Origin: Streptomyces sp. MJM8645
GTDB taxonomy: Bacteria; Actinomycetota; Actinomycetes; Streptomycetales; Streptomycetaceae
DNA length: 64,000 bases
Direction: 5' to 3'
Assembly: GCF_001625365.1 (NCBI RefSeq)
Contig: NZ_LJJF01000001.1
Location: 6,132,501 to 6,196,500 of the forward strand
How positions within the stretch are numbered: position 1 is the first letter of the stretch; every line of letters starts with the position of its first letter. The notes below the pieces were generated by a model. That model did no database searches. It had not been told where the DNA came from and worked only from the letters and a program-made list of their open reading frames with translations. Below are positions 51,730-59,995 of the stretch, piece after piece. The position numbers and the translations under genes were made by a program.

Positions 51730-53072
51730 CAGGCCACATCCAGGTCGCGGGCGGTGCGGAACCCGGCGAAGATCTGCCGCCGGACGGGGTAGTCCCAGTT
51801 GCGGAAGGTGCCCCGGCAGGCGACCGGCGCCACCGCGAAGCAGCCGCCGCGCAGCACCTTGTACTCCGGCCCGAAGAAGACCTCCGAGTACTCCTGGTAC
51901 GGCCACGCCCGGAACCCCGGGTAGGGGCGGAAGTCGCTGGCCGTCCACTCCCACACGTCGCCGATCAACTGCCGTACGCCGTACGGGGACTCGCCCGCCG
52001 GGTAGCCGCCGGCCGGGGCCGGGCGCAGGTGCCGCTGCCCGAGGTTGGCGTGCTCGGCTCCGGGGGCCTGGTCGCCCCACGGGTAGCGGCGGGAACGGCC
52101 GCTCGCCGGGTCGTGCCGGGCCGCTTTCTCCCACTCCGCCTCGGTCGGCAGCCGTCGTCCGGCCCACCGGGCGTAGGCGTCCGCCTCGTACCAGCTGACG
52201 TGCAGGACGGGCTCGTCCGCCGGGACGGGCTCCACCGCGCCGAACCGGCGCCGCAGCCACTGGCCGCCGTCCAGGCGCCAGAACAGCGGGGCGGTCAGGT
52301 CGGCCCGCCGCCGGTGCTCCCAGCCCTCGGGCGTCCACCAGCGCGGCTCGTCGTAGCCGCCGTCCGCGATGAACCGCTGGTACGCGGCGTTGGTGACGGG
52401 CGTGGTGTCCAGCAGGAAGGCGGGCAGCTCGACCACGTGCGCGGGGCGCTCGTTGTCCAGCGCCCACGGCTCGGTGTCGGTGCCCATGGTGAACGGCCCT
52501 GCGGGGACGAGCACTTCGGTGGGCAGCGCGGCCGCGTCCGCCGGGGCGGGCGGCGGCGGGGGAGCGGCCAGCGCCGGCTCCCCCGGGCGGAGCTGGTGGG
52601 TGATCAGCATCGTCTCGTCGTGCTGCTGCTCGTGCTGGGCGATCATCCCGAACGCGAACCCCGCGTCCAGCAGCGGCGCCCCCTCCAGCGGGCTGGCCGC
52701 CAGCAGGTCCAGCACCCGGCCGCGCACCTCGTGCGCGTACGCCCGGGCCTCGGCGGGTGCCAGCAGCGGCAGGCTCGGCCGCTCGGCCCGGGGGTGCTGG
52801 AAGGCGTCGTACAGCGGGTCGATCTCCGGGTGCATCGGGTCGCGGCCGCCGACGTTGCGCAGCAGCCAGAGTTCCTCCTGGTTGCCGATGTGCGCCAGGT
52901 CCCAGACCAGCGGGGACATCAACGGCGAGTGCTGGGCGGTGAGGTCGCCGTCCTCGACGCAGTCGGTGAGCGCGGCGGTGCGGGCGCGGGCGGCCAGCAG
53001 CTCGGCCGCGATGGTCTCGCGCAACTCCTCGGTGCCCGCCGCCGGGGCGGCAGGGGGGCGGACGTCGGTCAT
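51729..53072 (-). CDS. egtB: Ergothioneine sulfoxide synthase EgtB
   Basis: 447 residues, ATG at 53072. N-terminal DinB-like part with iron ligands in LVWDLAHIGNQEELWLL and IAQHEQQHDETML (near residue 144), then an FGE-sulfatase domain: VPAGPFTMGTDTEPWALDNERPAHVVELPAF, RLPTEAEWEKAARHD and GDVWEWTASDF. Couples gamma-glutamylcysteine to hercynine using oxygen. Translationally coupled to egtA (ATGA) and egtC. Confidence 0.97.
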   Translation of the reverse strand: MTDVRPPAAPAAGTEELRETIAAELLAARARTAALTDCVEDGDLTAQHSPLMSPLVWDLAHIGNQEELWLLRNVGGRDPMHPEIDPLYDAFQHPRAERPSLPLLAPAEARAYAHEVRGRVLDLLAASPLEGAPLLDAGFAFGMIAQHEQQHDETMLITHQLRPGEPALAAPPPPPAPADAAALPTEVLVPAGPFTMGTDTEPWALDNERPAHVVELPAFLLDTTPVTNAAYQRFIADGGYDEPRWWTPEGWEHRRRADLTAPLFWRLDGGQWLRRRFGAVEPVPADEPVLHVSWYEADAYARWAGRRLPTEAEWEKAARHDPASGRSRRYPWGDQAPGAEHANLGQRHLRPAPAGGYPAGESPYGVRQLIGDVWEWTASDFRPYPGFRAWPYQEYSEVFFGPEYKVLRGGCFAVAPVACRGTFRNWDYPVRRQIFAGFRTARDLDVA

Positions 53073-54433
53073 GGTGCGGCCTCCTCCGGAGGAGTGCGTC
53101 GGGTGCCGGAGCGCAGGGCGTCCAGCTGGTCGTCGGCGGGGCAGCGGCCGCGCGCGGGGTAGCGCTCGGCGAACTCGGCGACGGCGGCGCGCAGCCGTCC
53201 GGCGCCGGGCAGGCGGCCCAGCGCGGCGTCGGCGGCGGCGAAGCAGGTCAGGGCGGCGCGGCGCAGCTCGGGATCGGCGACGGCCAGCGTCGCGGCCCGG
53301 CGCCAGACGTCGCTGCGCGGCGGGCGCGGACCGTCCGGGCGGTCCAGCGGCTCCAGCGCGGCGAGCGCGGCCTCGGCGGCCAGCGGGTCGTCCAGCAGCG
53401 CGGTGACCAGGGCGGTGGGTACCACCCAGCCGTCCCCGGGCTGGGCGTCGATCATGCGCAGCTCCAGGTGGCCGCGCGGGCGCACCGGCGGGAACAGGGT
53501 GGTCCGGTGGTAGTCCAAGTCGGCCAGCGTGGGCGGGCGTTCACCGCCGCCGCGGACCCAGTCGCGGAAGGTCAGGCCGGGCGGGGCCGTCCACGGCAGC
53601 CCCTCCGGGCGGCGCACGCACAGCACCTCGGCGTCCAGCACGTACTGCGCCCAGGCCTCGCGCGGGTCGCCGTGGTCCGGCTCCGGGGCGAGCGTGCGGG
53701 TCGGGTCCATCCGGGACCAGACGGTCTGCCGGGTGGACCGGTGACCGGTCGGCCTGCCGTCCAGCAGCGGGGAGTTGGCGAAGGCGGCGACCAGGACCGG
53801 GCCGAGCAGGTGGGTCAGCCGCCAGCGGCGCTCCACCGCGTGCGGGCCGCCCGCGTCGCCGGCGTCCAGGCACACCTGCACCGAGGCCGTGCCGGTCATC
53901 ATGATCCGGCCCCAGGGGCCGGCGGAGTCGAAGAACCGCTCCATCGCGAGGTAGCGGGGGTGGTCCAGGACCATCAGGCGGGGGCGGGCCAGCGGGTCCG
54001 TCCCGGTGCCGGTGAGGCGCAGGCCCTGCGCCGCGAAGGCGGCCCGCAGGGCGGTCAGATCGCGTCGGGTGTCCTCGACGCAGGCCAGGAGGCCGGTGGC
54101 GGGCGGGGAGCTGAGCTCGACCTGCCCGCCGGGTTCGAGCGTGAGCCGCGAGCCGGAGGGGAGCGAGGCCCCGTCCGGGCCGCCGAGTGGCAGCGACTCC
54201 AGTGCGGCGTGGACCAGTTCCGGTCGGACGGGCTTACCGGGACATCGGTCGTCGTGGACGAACCACTCGACCTCGACGCCCACCAGCCGGGGCGGTCCGA
54301 TCTTGAAGCAGACGCCCGACACGTGGCTGAGCGCCCCCGACTCGGTCAGCGGGGTCACCCCCGGCGGGGGCGCTGGGGGGCTCTGCCGGTCGGGCGGAGT
54401 GGTGCGGGATGTCGGTATCACCGGACTTACCAT
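53069..54433 (-). CDS. egtA: Glutamate-cysteine ligase EgtA
   Basis: 454 residues from ATG at 54433 (GAGG is almost adjacent); the longer ATG at 54487 would add 18 residues. GCS2/EgtA pattern: VGVEVEWFVHD, LTLEPGGQVELSSPPATGLLACV, FFDSAGPWGRIMMTGTASVQVCLDAG and HLELRMIDAQPGDGW. Makes gamma-glutamylcysteine, the sulfur donor for EgtB. First gene of the egtABCD operon, with overlapping starts downstream. Confidence 0.95.
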   Translation of the reverse strand: MVSPVIPTSRTTPPDRQSPPAPPPGVTPLTESGALSHVSGVCFKIGPPRLVGVEVEWFVHDDRCPGKPVRPELVHAALESLPLGGPDGASLPSGSRLTLEPGGQVELSSPPATGLLACVEDTRRDLTALRAAFAAQGLRLTGTGTDPLARPRLMVLDHPRYLAMERFFDSAGPWGRIMMTGTASVQVCLDAGDAGGPHAVERRWRLTHLLGPVLVAAFANSPLLDGRPTGHRSTRQTVWSRMDPTRTLAPEPDHGDPREAWAQYVLDAEVLCVRRPEGLPWTAPPGLTFRDWVRGGGERPPTLADLDYHRTTLFPPVRPRGHLELRMIDAQPGDGWVVPTALVTALLDDPLAAEAALAALEPLDRPDGPRPPRSDVWRRAATLAVADPELRRAALTCFAAADAALGRLPGAGRLRAAVAEFAERYPARGRCPADDQLDALRSGTRRTPPEEAAP

Positions 54434-54670
54434 CCTCGGGGTCAGGATTGCGGCCCGAACTACCCTGCCCAGTCTGCTACGGAGCATGCGGGGGCGCTTC
54501 GCAAATATCGTGTGAACGTTCGTTTCTGCAGGTCAGGGGTGGCGCGATCGGGTGAATCCGGGGATCCGGGGCGGCTTTCCGGGCGTGCGCGGGGTGCCGG
54601 GCGGGAGCGTTGAGGGACGTCGGTGAGCAGAGGGCGCGCGGGCGTCGGGCGGGGTGCCCCGGCGGTTCGG

Positions 54671-55816
54671 TCACCGTCGGTCGAGGCGCTCCAGGACGGT
54701 GTCCAGCACCGGGCCCGGCAGGGCGTAGTTCAGCCGCAGCCCGCCCCGGCCGCCGGGGCCGAACTCGGCGCCGTCCGAGGCCTCCAGACCGCAGCGCTCC
54801 AGCAGCGCCCGGCGGGCCCCGTCCGGCGGCAGCCCCAGGGCGGCGGCGTCCAGCCAGAGCAGGTAGGAGGACTGCGGCGCGGAGCGGACGGCGGGCCCCA
54901 GCCGGCCGGTGAGCGGGGCGCGGGCGGCGGCGAGGTGGGCGAGCAGCGCGTCCAGCCACGGCCCGCCCTCGGCCAGCGCCGCCCGCTGGACGGTCTGCTC
55001 CAGCAGGCCGCCCTCCCAGAGGCCGAAGCCGGCCAGCACCTCGGTGAACCGGGCGCGCAGGCCCGGATCGGGGACGAGCGCGAAACTGCTCGGCAGGCCG
55101 GAGCAGTTGAAGGTCTTGCCGACCGAGTTCAGGGTGACCACCCGGGGCCGGAGCGCCGCGTCGACGGTGGCCACCGCCACCGGGTGGACGTACCCGGGGT
55201 GGGTGAGGTCGCCGTGCACCTCGTCCGAGACCAGCAGCGCGCCGGCCTCCGCCGCCCGCTCGGCGAGGGCCCGCAGTTCGGCGGCCGGCCAGACCCGGGC
55301 GGAGGGGTTGTGCGGGCTGCTCAGCAGGACGGCTCCGGCCGGGTGGGGGAGCGGGCCGTCCGGGAGCCGGTAGCCGTCCGGGCCGACGGCCAGGGGCAGT
55401 TCCCGGTACGGGAGGCCGGCCGCCCGGCACAGTTGGGCGAAGCCGCCCCACTCCGGCGTCGGGAACAGCACCGGCGCCTGCGGGCGTACGGTCTCCAGCA
55501 GCAGGCGCAGGGCGGTGCGCGGGCCGCAGGGCAGCAGCAGCACCCAGTCCGGATCCACCTCGACGCCGTGCCGCGAGCGGTACCAGCGGGCCACCAGCGC
55601 CCGCCCGGCCGGGTCGCACACCGTGTACCCGTACGCGCGGTGGCGGGCCCGGCGCTCCAGCGCGGCGGCCACGGCCGGGGGTCCGGGCAGGTCCATGTCC
55701 GCCAGGCCCATCGCGATCACCCCGGGCGCCCCCGCGCGGGCCCACTTGCTGCTGCCCGTCCCGGTCCGGTCGAAGGGGGCCGCGAAGCCGAACGCGTCCG
55801 GTGCGGTGGTGGGCAT
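54671..55816 (-). CDS. PatB/MalY-like PLP-dependent C-S lyase or aminotransferase
   Basis: 381 residues from ATG at 55816 (GGAGG 5 bases upstream). Fold-type I aminotransferase: ADMDLPGPPAVAAALERRARHRAYGYT, LLSSPHNPSARVW, VSDEVHGDLTHPGYVH, and the PLP Lys in LNSVGKTFNCSGLPSSFALV, the MalY/PatB variant (SKTFN-type). Such enzymes cleave C-S bonds of cystathionine-like substrates. It lies 237 bp upstream of egtA on the same strand, so it could provide the EgtE C-S lyase that ergothioneine needs; that is inference. The gap 54434-54670 shows no gene. Confidence 0.9.
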   Translation of the reverse strand: MPTTAPDAFGFAAPFDRTGTGSSKWARAGAPGVIAMGLADMDLPGPPAVAAALERRARHRAYGYTVCDPAGRALVARWYRSRHGVEVDPDWVLLLPCGPRTALRLLLETVRPQAPVLFPTPEWGGFAQLCRAAGLPYRELPLAVGPDGYRLPDGPLPHPAGAVLLSSPHNPSARVWPAAELRALAERAAEAGALLVSDEVHGDLTHPGYVHPVAVATVDAALRPRVVTLNSVGKTFNCSGLPSSFALVPDPGLRARFTEVLAGFGLWEGGLLEQTVQRAALAEGGPWLDALLAHLAAARAPLTGRLGPAVRSAPQSSYLLWLDAAALGLPPDGARRALLERCGLEASDGAEFGPGGRGGLRLNYALPGPVLDTVLERLDRR

Positions 55817-55889
55817 GACGGCCTCCGGTGGTCGGGGGTGCGCCGCCACGCTAGAGCCGGACGGGTCCTGGCCGCCACCGGCCGTGTGG

Positions 55890-56354
55890 TCACCTCTTCG
55901 CCGGCCCGCCCCCGCTGCCCAGGTGCGCCGCCAGCCCCCGCCGCCCCCGGCGCATCATCACCGCGTGGTTGGCCCGGAACAGCGGGTGCAGGGGCAGCGC
56001 GAGGCGGCGCAGCAGGGGTTTGCCGGGGCGGGTGTCCTCCTCGAAGAGCACGCGGCTGCCCGGCCCGTCCGAGGTGACGGTGAACCGTGACCACCCGGTG
56101 AGATCGCCCCGCATGGCCGCCTCCAGCACTCCGGCGGCCGGGTCGCGCCGTCGGGTCTCCAGGCGGATCACCAGCCGGTACGGCAGCAGCGCGCGCACCA
56201 CGAGGTCCCCGGACTCCTCGCCGGTCTGCCGGACTTCGAGGACCTCGGGCCACCACAGCGGGTAACTCCGTACGTCCTCCAGTGCCGCGTACACGTCGGG
56301 CGCCGGCGCCGCGAGTCGCCACGTGCCCCGGAAACGGTAGTGGTTGGGGTCCAC
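55890..56354 (-). CDS. SRPBCC (polyketide cyclase/START-like) protein
   Basis: 154 residues from GTG at 56354; GTG at 56363 is an alternative. Helix-grip fold pattern: YRFRGTWRLAAPAPDVYAALEDVRSYPLWWPEVLEV, LLPYRLVIRLETRRRDPAAGVLEAAMRGDLTGWSRFTV, and a basic tail (RRGRRGLAAHL). Family proteins bind hydrophobic ligands. Substrate unknown. Same strand as the PLP enzyme, 73 bp upstream. Confidence 0.88.
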   Translation of the reverse strand: MDPNHYRFRGTWRLAAPAPDVYAALEDVRSYPLWWPEVLEVRQTGEESGDLVVRALLPYRLVIRLETRRRDPAAGVLEAAMRGDLTGWSRFTVTSDGPGSRVLFEEDTRPGKPLLRRLALPLHPLFRANHAVMMRRGRRGLAAHLGSGGGPAKR

Positions 56355-56630
56355 GCGCCCCACCCTAGGACGCTCCGGTCCGGAGCCGGCCCGTTTCGGT
56401 CGGGTTCCCTCGCCGACACCCGGGCCCTACGGTGGCCCGGCTGTCGACGCGACCGGTGCCGGTGAGACGGGCGGCGAACGCTCCGTAAACGTCGCATGCC
56501 AGGAGGGAGGTGTTCCGCTTGCGGCCGTTCGGGGTGCAGGGGAGGATCTTGTGTGCTTGTAGTCTCGTCTGTCACAGCAGCTGTCGCGAGGCACTGCATC
56601 CCCGGAAAACGGAGTGAAGGAGTCACAGGC

Positions 56631-57437
56631 ATGCGGCGACCGAGCTGGGTACCGGAGGGCACGGACCTGGACAAACCGAACGCCGCGCGGGTCTACGACT
56701 ACTACCTGGGGGGCTCGCACAACTTCGAGGTCGACCGGGAGATGGCGCGCAAGGCGATGGCCCTGTGGCCGGAGCTGCCGCAGATCATGCGCTCCAACCG
56801 GGCCTTCCTGCGGCGGGCCGTGTCCTTCCTGGCCGAGCGCGGCGTCACCCGCTTCCTGGACATCGGCTCCGGCATCCCGACCTTCGGCGCGGTGCACGAG
56901 ATCGCCCGCGCGATCCGCCCCGAGGCGACGGTCCTCTACGTGGACCGGGACCCGGTCGCCGTCGCACACAGCCGCCTGCTGCTGGAGGACGACCCCGGCA
57001 GCGAGGTCGTCCAGGCCGATCTGCGCGACATCCACGACCTGCTGGCCCGCCCCGAGGTGGCCGCCCTGCTGGCGCAGGGCGAGCCGGTGGCCGTCCTGCT
57101 GGTCGCCGTCGCGCACTTCGTCACCGACGACGAGGACCCGTGGAAGCTGATCGGCACGCTCCGTGACGCGCTCCCGCCCGGCAGCGCGCTGGTCCTCTCG
57201 CACGCCTCCCTGGAGGGCCGACCGGACCAGGCGGAGGAGCACCAGGAGCTCTACCGCAGGACGCCGACCCCGCTGACCATGCGCACCCACGAGCAGATCA
57301 GCGGGATGTTCGCCGGCTTCGAGCTGGTCGAACCGGGCGTGGTCTACCTACCGCAGTGGCGCCCGGACCAGCCGGAGACGGTCGGCGAGCACCCCGAGCG
57401 GATGACCGGGGTGGCGGGCGTGGGGTTCCGCCCTTGA
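56631..57437 (+). CDS. SAM-dependent methyltransferase, DUF574 (Methyltransf_19) type
   Basis: 268 residues, ATG at 56631 with AAGGAG upstream. Characteristic N-terminus DKPNAARVYDYYLGGSHNFEVDREMA, then FLDIGSGIPTFGAVHEIA (SAM-binding) and VLLVAVAHFVTDDEDPW. Common in multiple copies in streptomycetes; substrate unknown. Precedes a c-di-GMP enzyme gene. The 276-bp gap 56355-56630 holds only a 7-bp-arm hairpin (CCGGGCC..GGCCCGG at 56420-56440). Confidence 0.93.
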   Translation: MRRPSWVPEGTDLDKPNAARVYDYYLGGSHNFEVDREMARKAMALWPELPQIMRSNRAFLRRAVSFLAERGVTRFLDIGSGIPTFGAVHEIARAIRPEATVLYVDRDPVAVAHSRLLLEDDPGSEVVQADLRDIHDLLARPEVAALLAQGEPVAVLLVAVAHFVTDDEDPWKLIGTLRDALPPGSALVLSHASLEGRPDQAEEHQELYRRTPTPLTMRTHEQISGMFAGFELVEPGVVYLPQWRPDQPETVGEHPERMTGVAGVGFRP

Positions 57438-57454
57438 GCGGACGGATCGGGCGA

Positions 57455-57664
57455 GTGACCGACGGCCGCGGGCTCCGCGAAGCGGCCGCCGGTCACCCCG
57501 CCGTGCCCGCCGCGTGGACCACTGCGCCCCCTGCCCGGACCACTGCGCCCCCTGCCCGGAGCACTGCGCCCCCCGCCCGGACCACTGCGCCCCCCGCCCG
57601 GCCCGCCGCCGTCTGCGGCGGCCACCCCGCAGCGGTGACCGCACGCACCCGGGCGGACGCATGA
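57455..57664 (+). CDS. Possible TTAPPAR-repeat leader peptide
   Basis: A 69-codon frame from GTG at 57455 ends in TGA overlapping the ATG at 57661 (ATGA). It encodes four copies of TTAPPAR-type heptads from the 21-bp repeats, then a basic tail (AAVTARTRADA). The ribosome binding site is weak and no homolog is known to me, so it may not be translated; the overlap would suit translational coupling. Confidence 0.25.
   Translation: MTDGRGLREAAAGHPAVPAAWTTAPPARTTAPPARSTAPPARTTAPPARPAAVCGGHPAAVTARTRADA
57518..57601 (+). repeat. Four 21-bp tandem repeats before the PAS-GGDEF-EAL gene
   Basis: ACCACTGCGCCCCCTGCCCG and one further G form a 21-bp unit repeated four times at 57518-57538, 57539-57559, 57560-57580 and 57581-57601 with one or two changes. 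The period is a multiple of three. Confidence 0.93.
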
Positions 57665-59775
57665 GCGCCGCCCCGGTCGCCGCCAGCGCCGAGCGGTTCC
57701 ACGAGGCCTGGGCGCGACTGCTCTCCGCCGACCACGGCACGGCCGTCGACCCCGGGCTGCTCGGCCGCCTCACCGCCCGCACCGCCGCCCTGCTCCACCG
57801 CGCGCAGCTGGGCGAGCCGTTCGAGCCCCGGCTGGCCGAGCAGGCCGGCGCGGAACTGGTCGACGCGCACTTCACCGACCCGGTGGTGCTGGCCCGGGCG
57901 GTGGAACTGCTCCAGGTGCAGCCGCTCGGCGACGACCGCGGCCCGGCCCTGACCGGCGCCTTCGCGGCCGGCTGGGCCGCCGCCCTGCGCGAGCGCACGC
58001 TGCGGGAGCAGGAGGCGATCCGCACCGCCGCCGACACCGCCCGCAAGGAGGCCGAGCGGGCGCTGCGCGACTCCGAGGCCCGGTTCCGGGCGCTGTTCGA
58101 GAGCGCGGCCATCGGGATCGGCATCGGCGACACCGACGGCAACATCCTGGCGGTCAACAAGGCGCTCCAGGAGCTGTTCGGCGCGAGCCCGGAGGACATG
58201 ACCGGCCGCCGGGTCGGCGACCTCGTCCACCCCGAGGACACCCCGGGCGTGTGGGAGGCGTACGAGGAGCTGATCAGCGGCAAGCGGGACTACTTCCAGT
58301 TCGACAAGCCGTACTACCGCCAGGACGGCGAGGTGGTCTGGACCCATCTGACCGTCTCGCTGATCCGCGACGACGACGGCGTCCCGCAGTACCAGGTCGC
58401 GATGCTGGAGGACGTCACCGACCGCTACCGGCTCCAGGAGCGGCTGCGCCACCAGGCCACCCACGACCCGCTGACCGGCCTGCCGAACCGGGCGGCCTTC
58501 TTCGAGCGGCTGGAGAAGCTGTTCGAGGATCCGGATCCGGGCGCCAGGTTCGGCCTCTGCTACGTCGACCTCGACGGCTTCAAGGTGGTCAACGACAGCC
58601 TCGGCCACGACACCGGGGACGAGCTGCTGTCCGCCGTGGCGGCCCGGCTGAAGGCCGCGCTCAACCCGCTCGGCCACCTGGTGGCCCGGCTCGGCGGCGA
58701 CGAGTTCGTGGTGCTGCTGGAGAACTGCCGGGGCGAGCAGGAGGCCGTCGCGGCGGCGAAGACGGTGCTCAAGGCGCTGGCCGGGCCGGTGCTGATCGGC
58801 GACCACAAGCTGGCCGTGGGCGCGAGCGTCGGCGTGCTGGAGCGGCGGGTGTCCACCACCACCCCGGGCGCGGCCGTCCGGGCCGCCGACCTGACGCTGT
58901 ACCGGGCCAAGGAGGCCGGCCGCGGCCGCTGGACACTGTTCGACCCCAAGGAGAACGCCCGCGCGGTCAGCCGTTACGCGGTGTCGGTGCGGATGCCGGC
59001 CGCCCTCGACCGGGGCGAGTTCTTCATCGACTACCAGCCGCTGTACGCGCTGGCGGACGGCCGGCTGGCCGCGGTGGAGGCGCTGGTGCGCTGGCGCCAC
59101 CCGCAGCTCGGCGTGCTCGGCCCGGACGAGTTCGTGACCACCGCCGAGGAGACCGGGCTGATCATGCCGCTCGGCCGCTGGGTGCTGGAGCAGGCCTGTG
59201 GCCAGGCCGCGGACTGGGTCAAGCGCTTCGGCGACGCCGCGCCGCAGCTGAACGTCAACCTGGCGGTCCGCCAGGCGCGCAGTGCGGCGCTCGTCACCGA
59301 CCTCGGCCGGATCCTGGATGCGACCGGACTCGATCCGGCCCGGCTGCAGCTGGAGATCACCGAGTCGACCGTGGTCGGGCCCGAGGACGAGGCGCTGCGC
59401 ACCCTGCACGGGCTGGTGGACCTCGGCGTGTCGCTGGCCGTGGACGACTTCGGCACCGGCTGGTCCAACCTCGCGTACCTGCGCGACCTGCCGGTCTCCG
59501 GGCTGAAGATCGCCGGTTCCTTCGTCGGCGACCTGCACGACCCGGAGAAGGACGAGTCCACCGGGTGGCGGATCGTCAGCGGCCTGGTGTCGATGGCGCA
59601 CGCGCTCGGGCTGACCGTCACCGCCGAGGGCGTGGAGACCCGCAAGGACGCCGAACGACTGCGGACCATCGGCTGCGACTGGGCGCAGGGCTGGCACTTC
59701 GGCCGCCCGGTGCGGCCGGCCGAGATCGCCCGCCGGATCGCCGAGGAGCCGCGGGGGCGCCCGGTCGGGGGCTGA
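57661..59775 (+). CDS. PAS-GGDEF-EAL bifunctional c-di-GMP enzyme
   Basis: 704 residues, ATG at 57661. An N-terminal helical domain (1-130) is followed by a PAS domain (about 135-255; RFRALFESAAIGIGIGDTDGNILAVN), GGDEF domain with intact LGGDEFVVLL (near 344) and EAL domain with AVEALVRWRHPQLGVLGPDEF (near 472), VDDFGTGWSNLAYL and ITAEGVETRKD-like end (TVTAEGVETRKDAERLR). Both catalytic motifs look complete, so it could make and break c-di-GMP, a signal that controls Streptomyces development through BldD. No membrane segment, so cytosolic. Confidence 0.95.
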   Translation: MSAAPVAASAERFHEAWARLLSADHGTAVDPGLLGRLTARTAALLHRAQLGEPFEPRLAEQAGAELVDAHFTDPVVLARAVELLQVQPLGDDRGPALTGAFAAGWAAALRERTLREQEAIRTAADTARKEAERALRDSEARFRALFESAAIGIGIGDTDGNILAVNKALQELFGASPEDMTGRRVGDLVHPEDTPGVWEAYEELISGKRDYFQFDKPYYRQDGEVVWTHLTVSLIRDDDGVPQYQVAMLEDVTDRYRLQERLRHQATHDPLTGLPNRAAFFERLEKLFEDPDPGARFGLCYVDLDGFKVVNDSLGHDTGDELLSAVAARLKAALNPLGHLVARLGGDEFVVLLENCRGEQEAVAAAKTVLKALAGPVLIGDHKLAVGASVGVLERRVSTTTPGAAVRAADLTLYRAKEAGRGRWTLFDPKENARAVSRYAVSVRMPAALDRGEFFIDYQPLYALADGRLAAVEALVRWRHPQLGVLGPDEFVTTAEETGLIMPLGRWVLEQACGQAADWVKRFGDAAPQLNVNLAVRQARSAALVTDLGRILDATGLDPARLQLEITESTVVGPEDEALRTLHGLVDLGVSLAVDDFGTGWSNLAYLRDLPVSGLKIAGSFVGDLHDPEKDESTGWRIVSGLVSMAHALGLTVTAEGVETRKDAERLRTIGCDWAQGWHFGRPVRPAEIARRIAEEPRGRPVGG

Positions 59776-59995
59776 CGCGTCGGGGCCGTCAGGGGGCAGG
59801 GGCCGAGCAGGTGGGGAAGGCCCGCGGTGGCGTTCGGCGGCGGTCGTGCAACCGCTCGGTCGCGTTCCGGAAAATCGGCCAACACCACGGCCCACCATGC
59901 GGGATGATGGCGCGTCAAAATCACCACCCGGGGGCCGTGTGGTGCGTGGCTACGGCCCCGTGCCGGCCCCGGGAAGCGGGGAGGAGAGCGCCGCC

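Noticed and set aside
57518..57601. CRISPR array
   Set aside because: Repeats are adjacent with no unique spacers; same for all other tandem arrays in the window.
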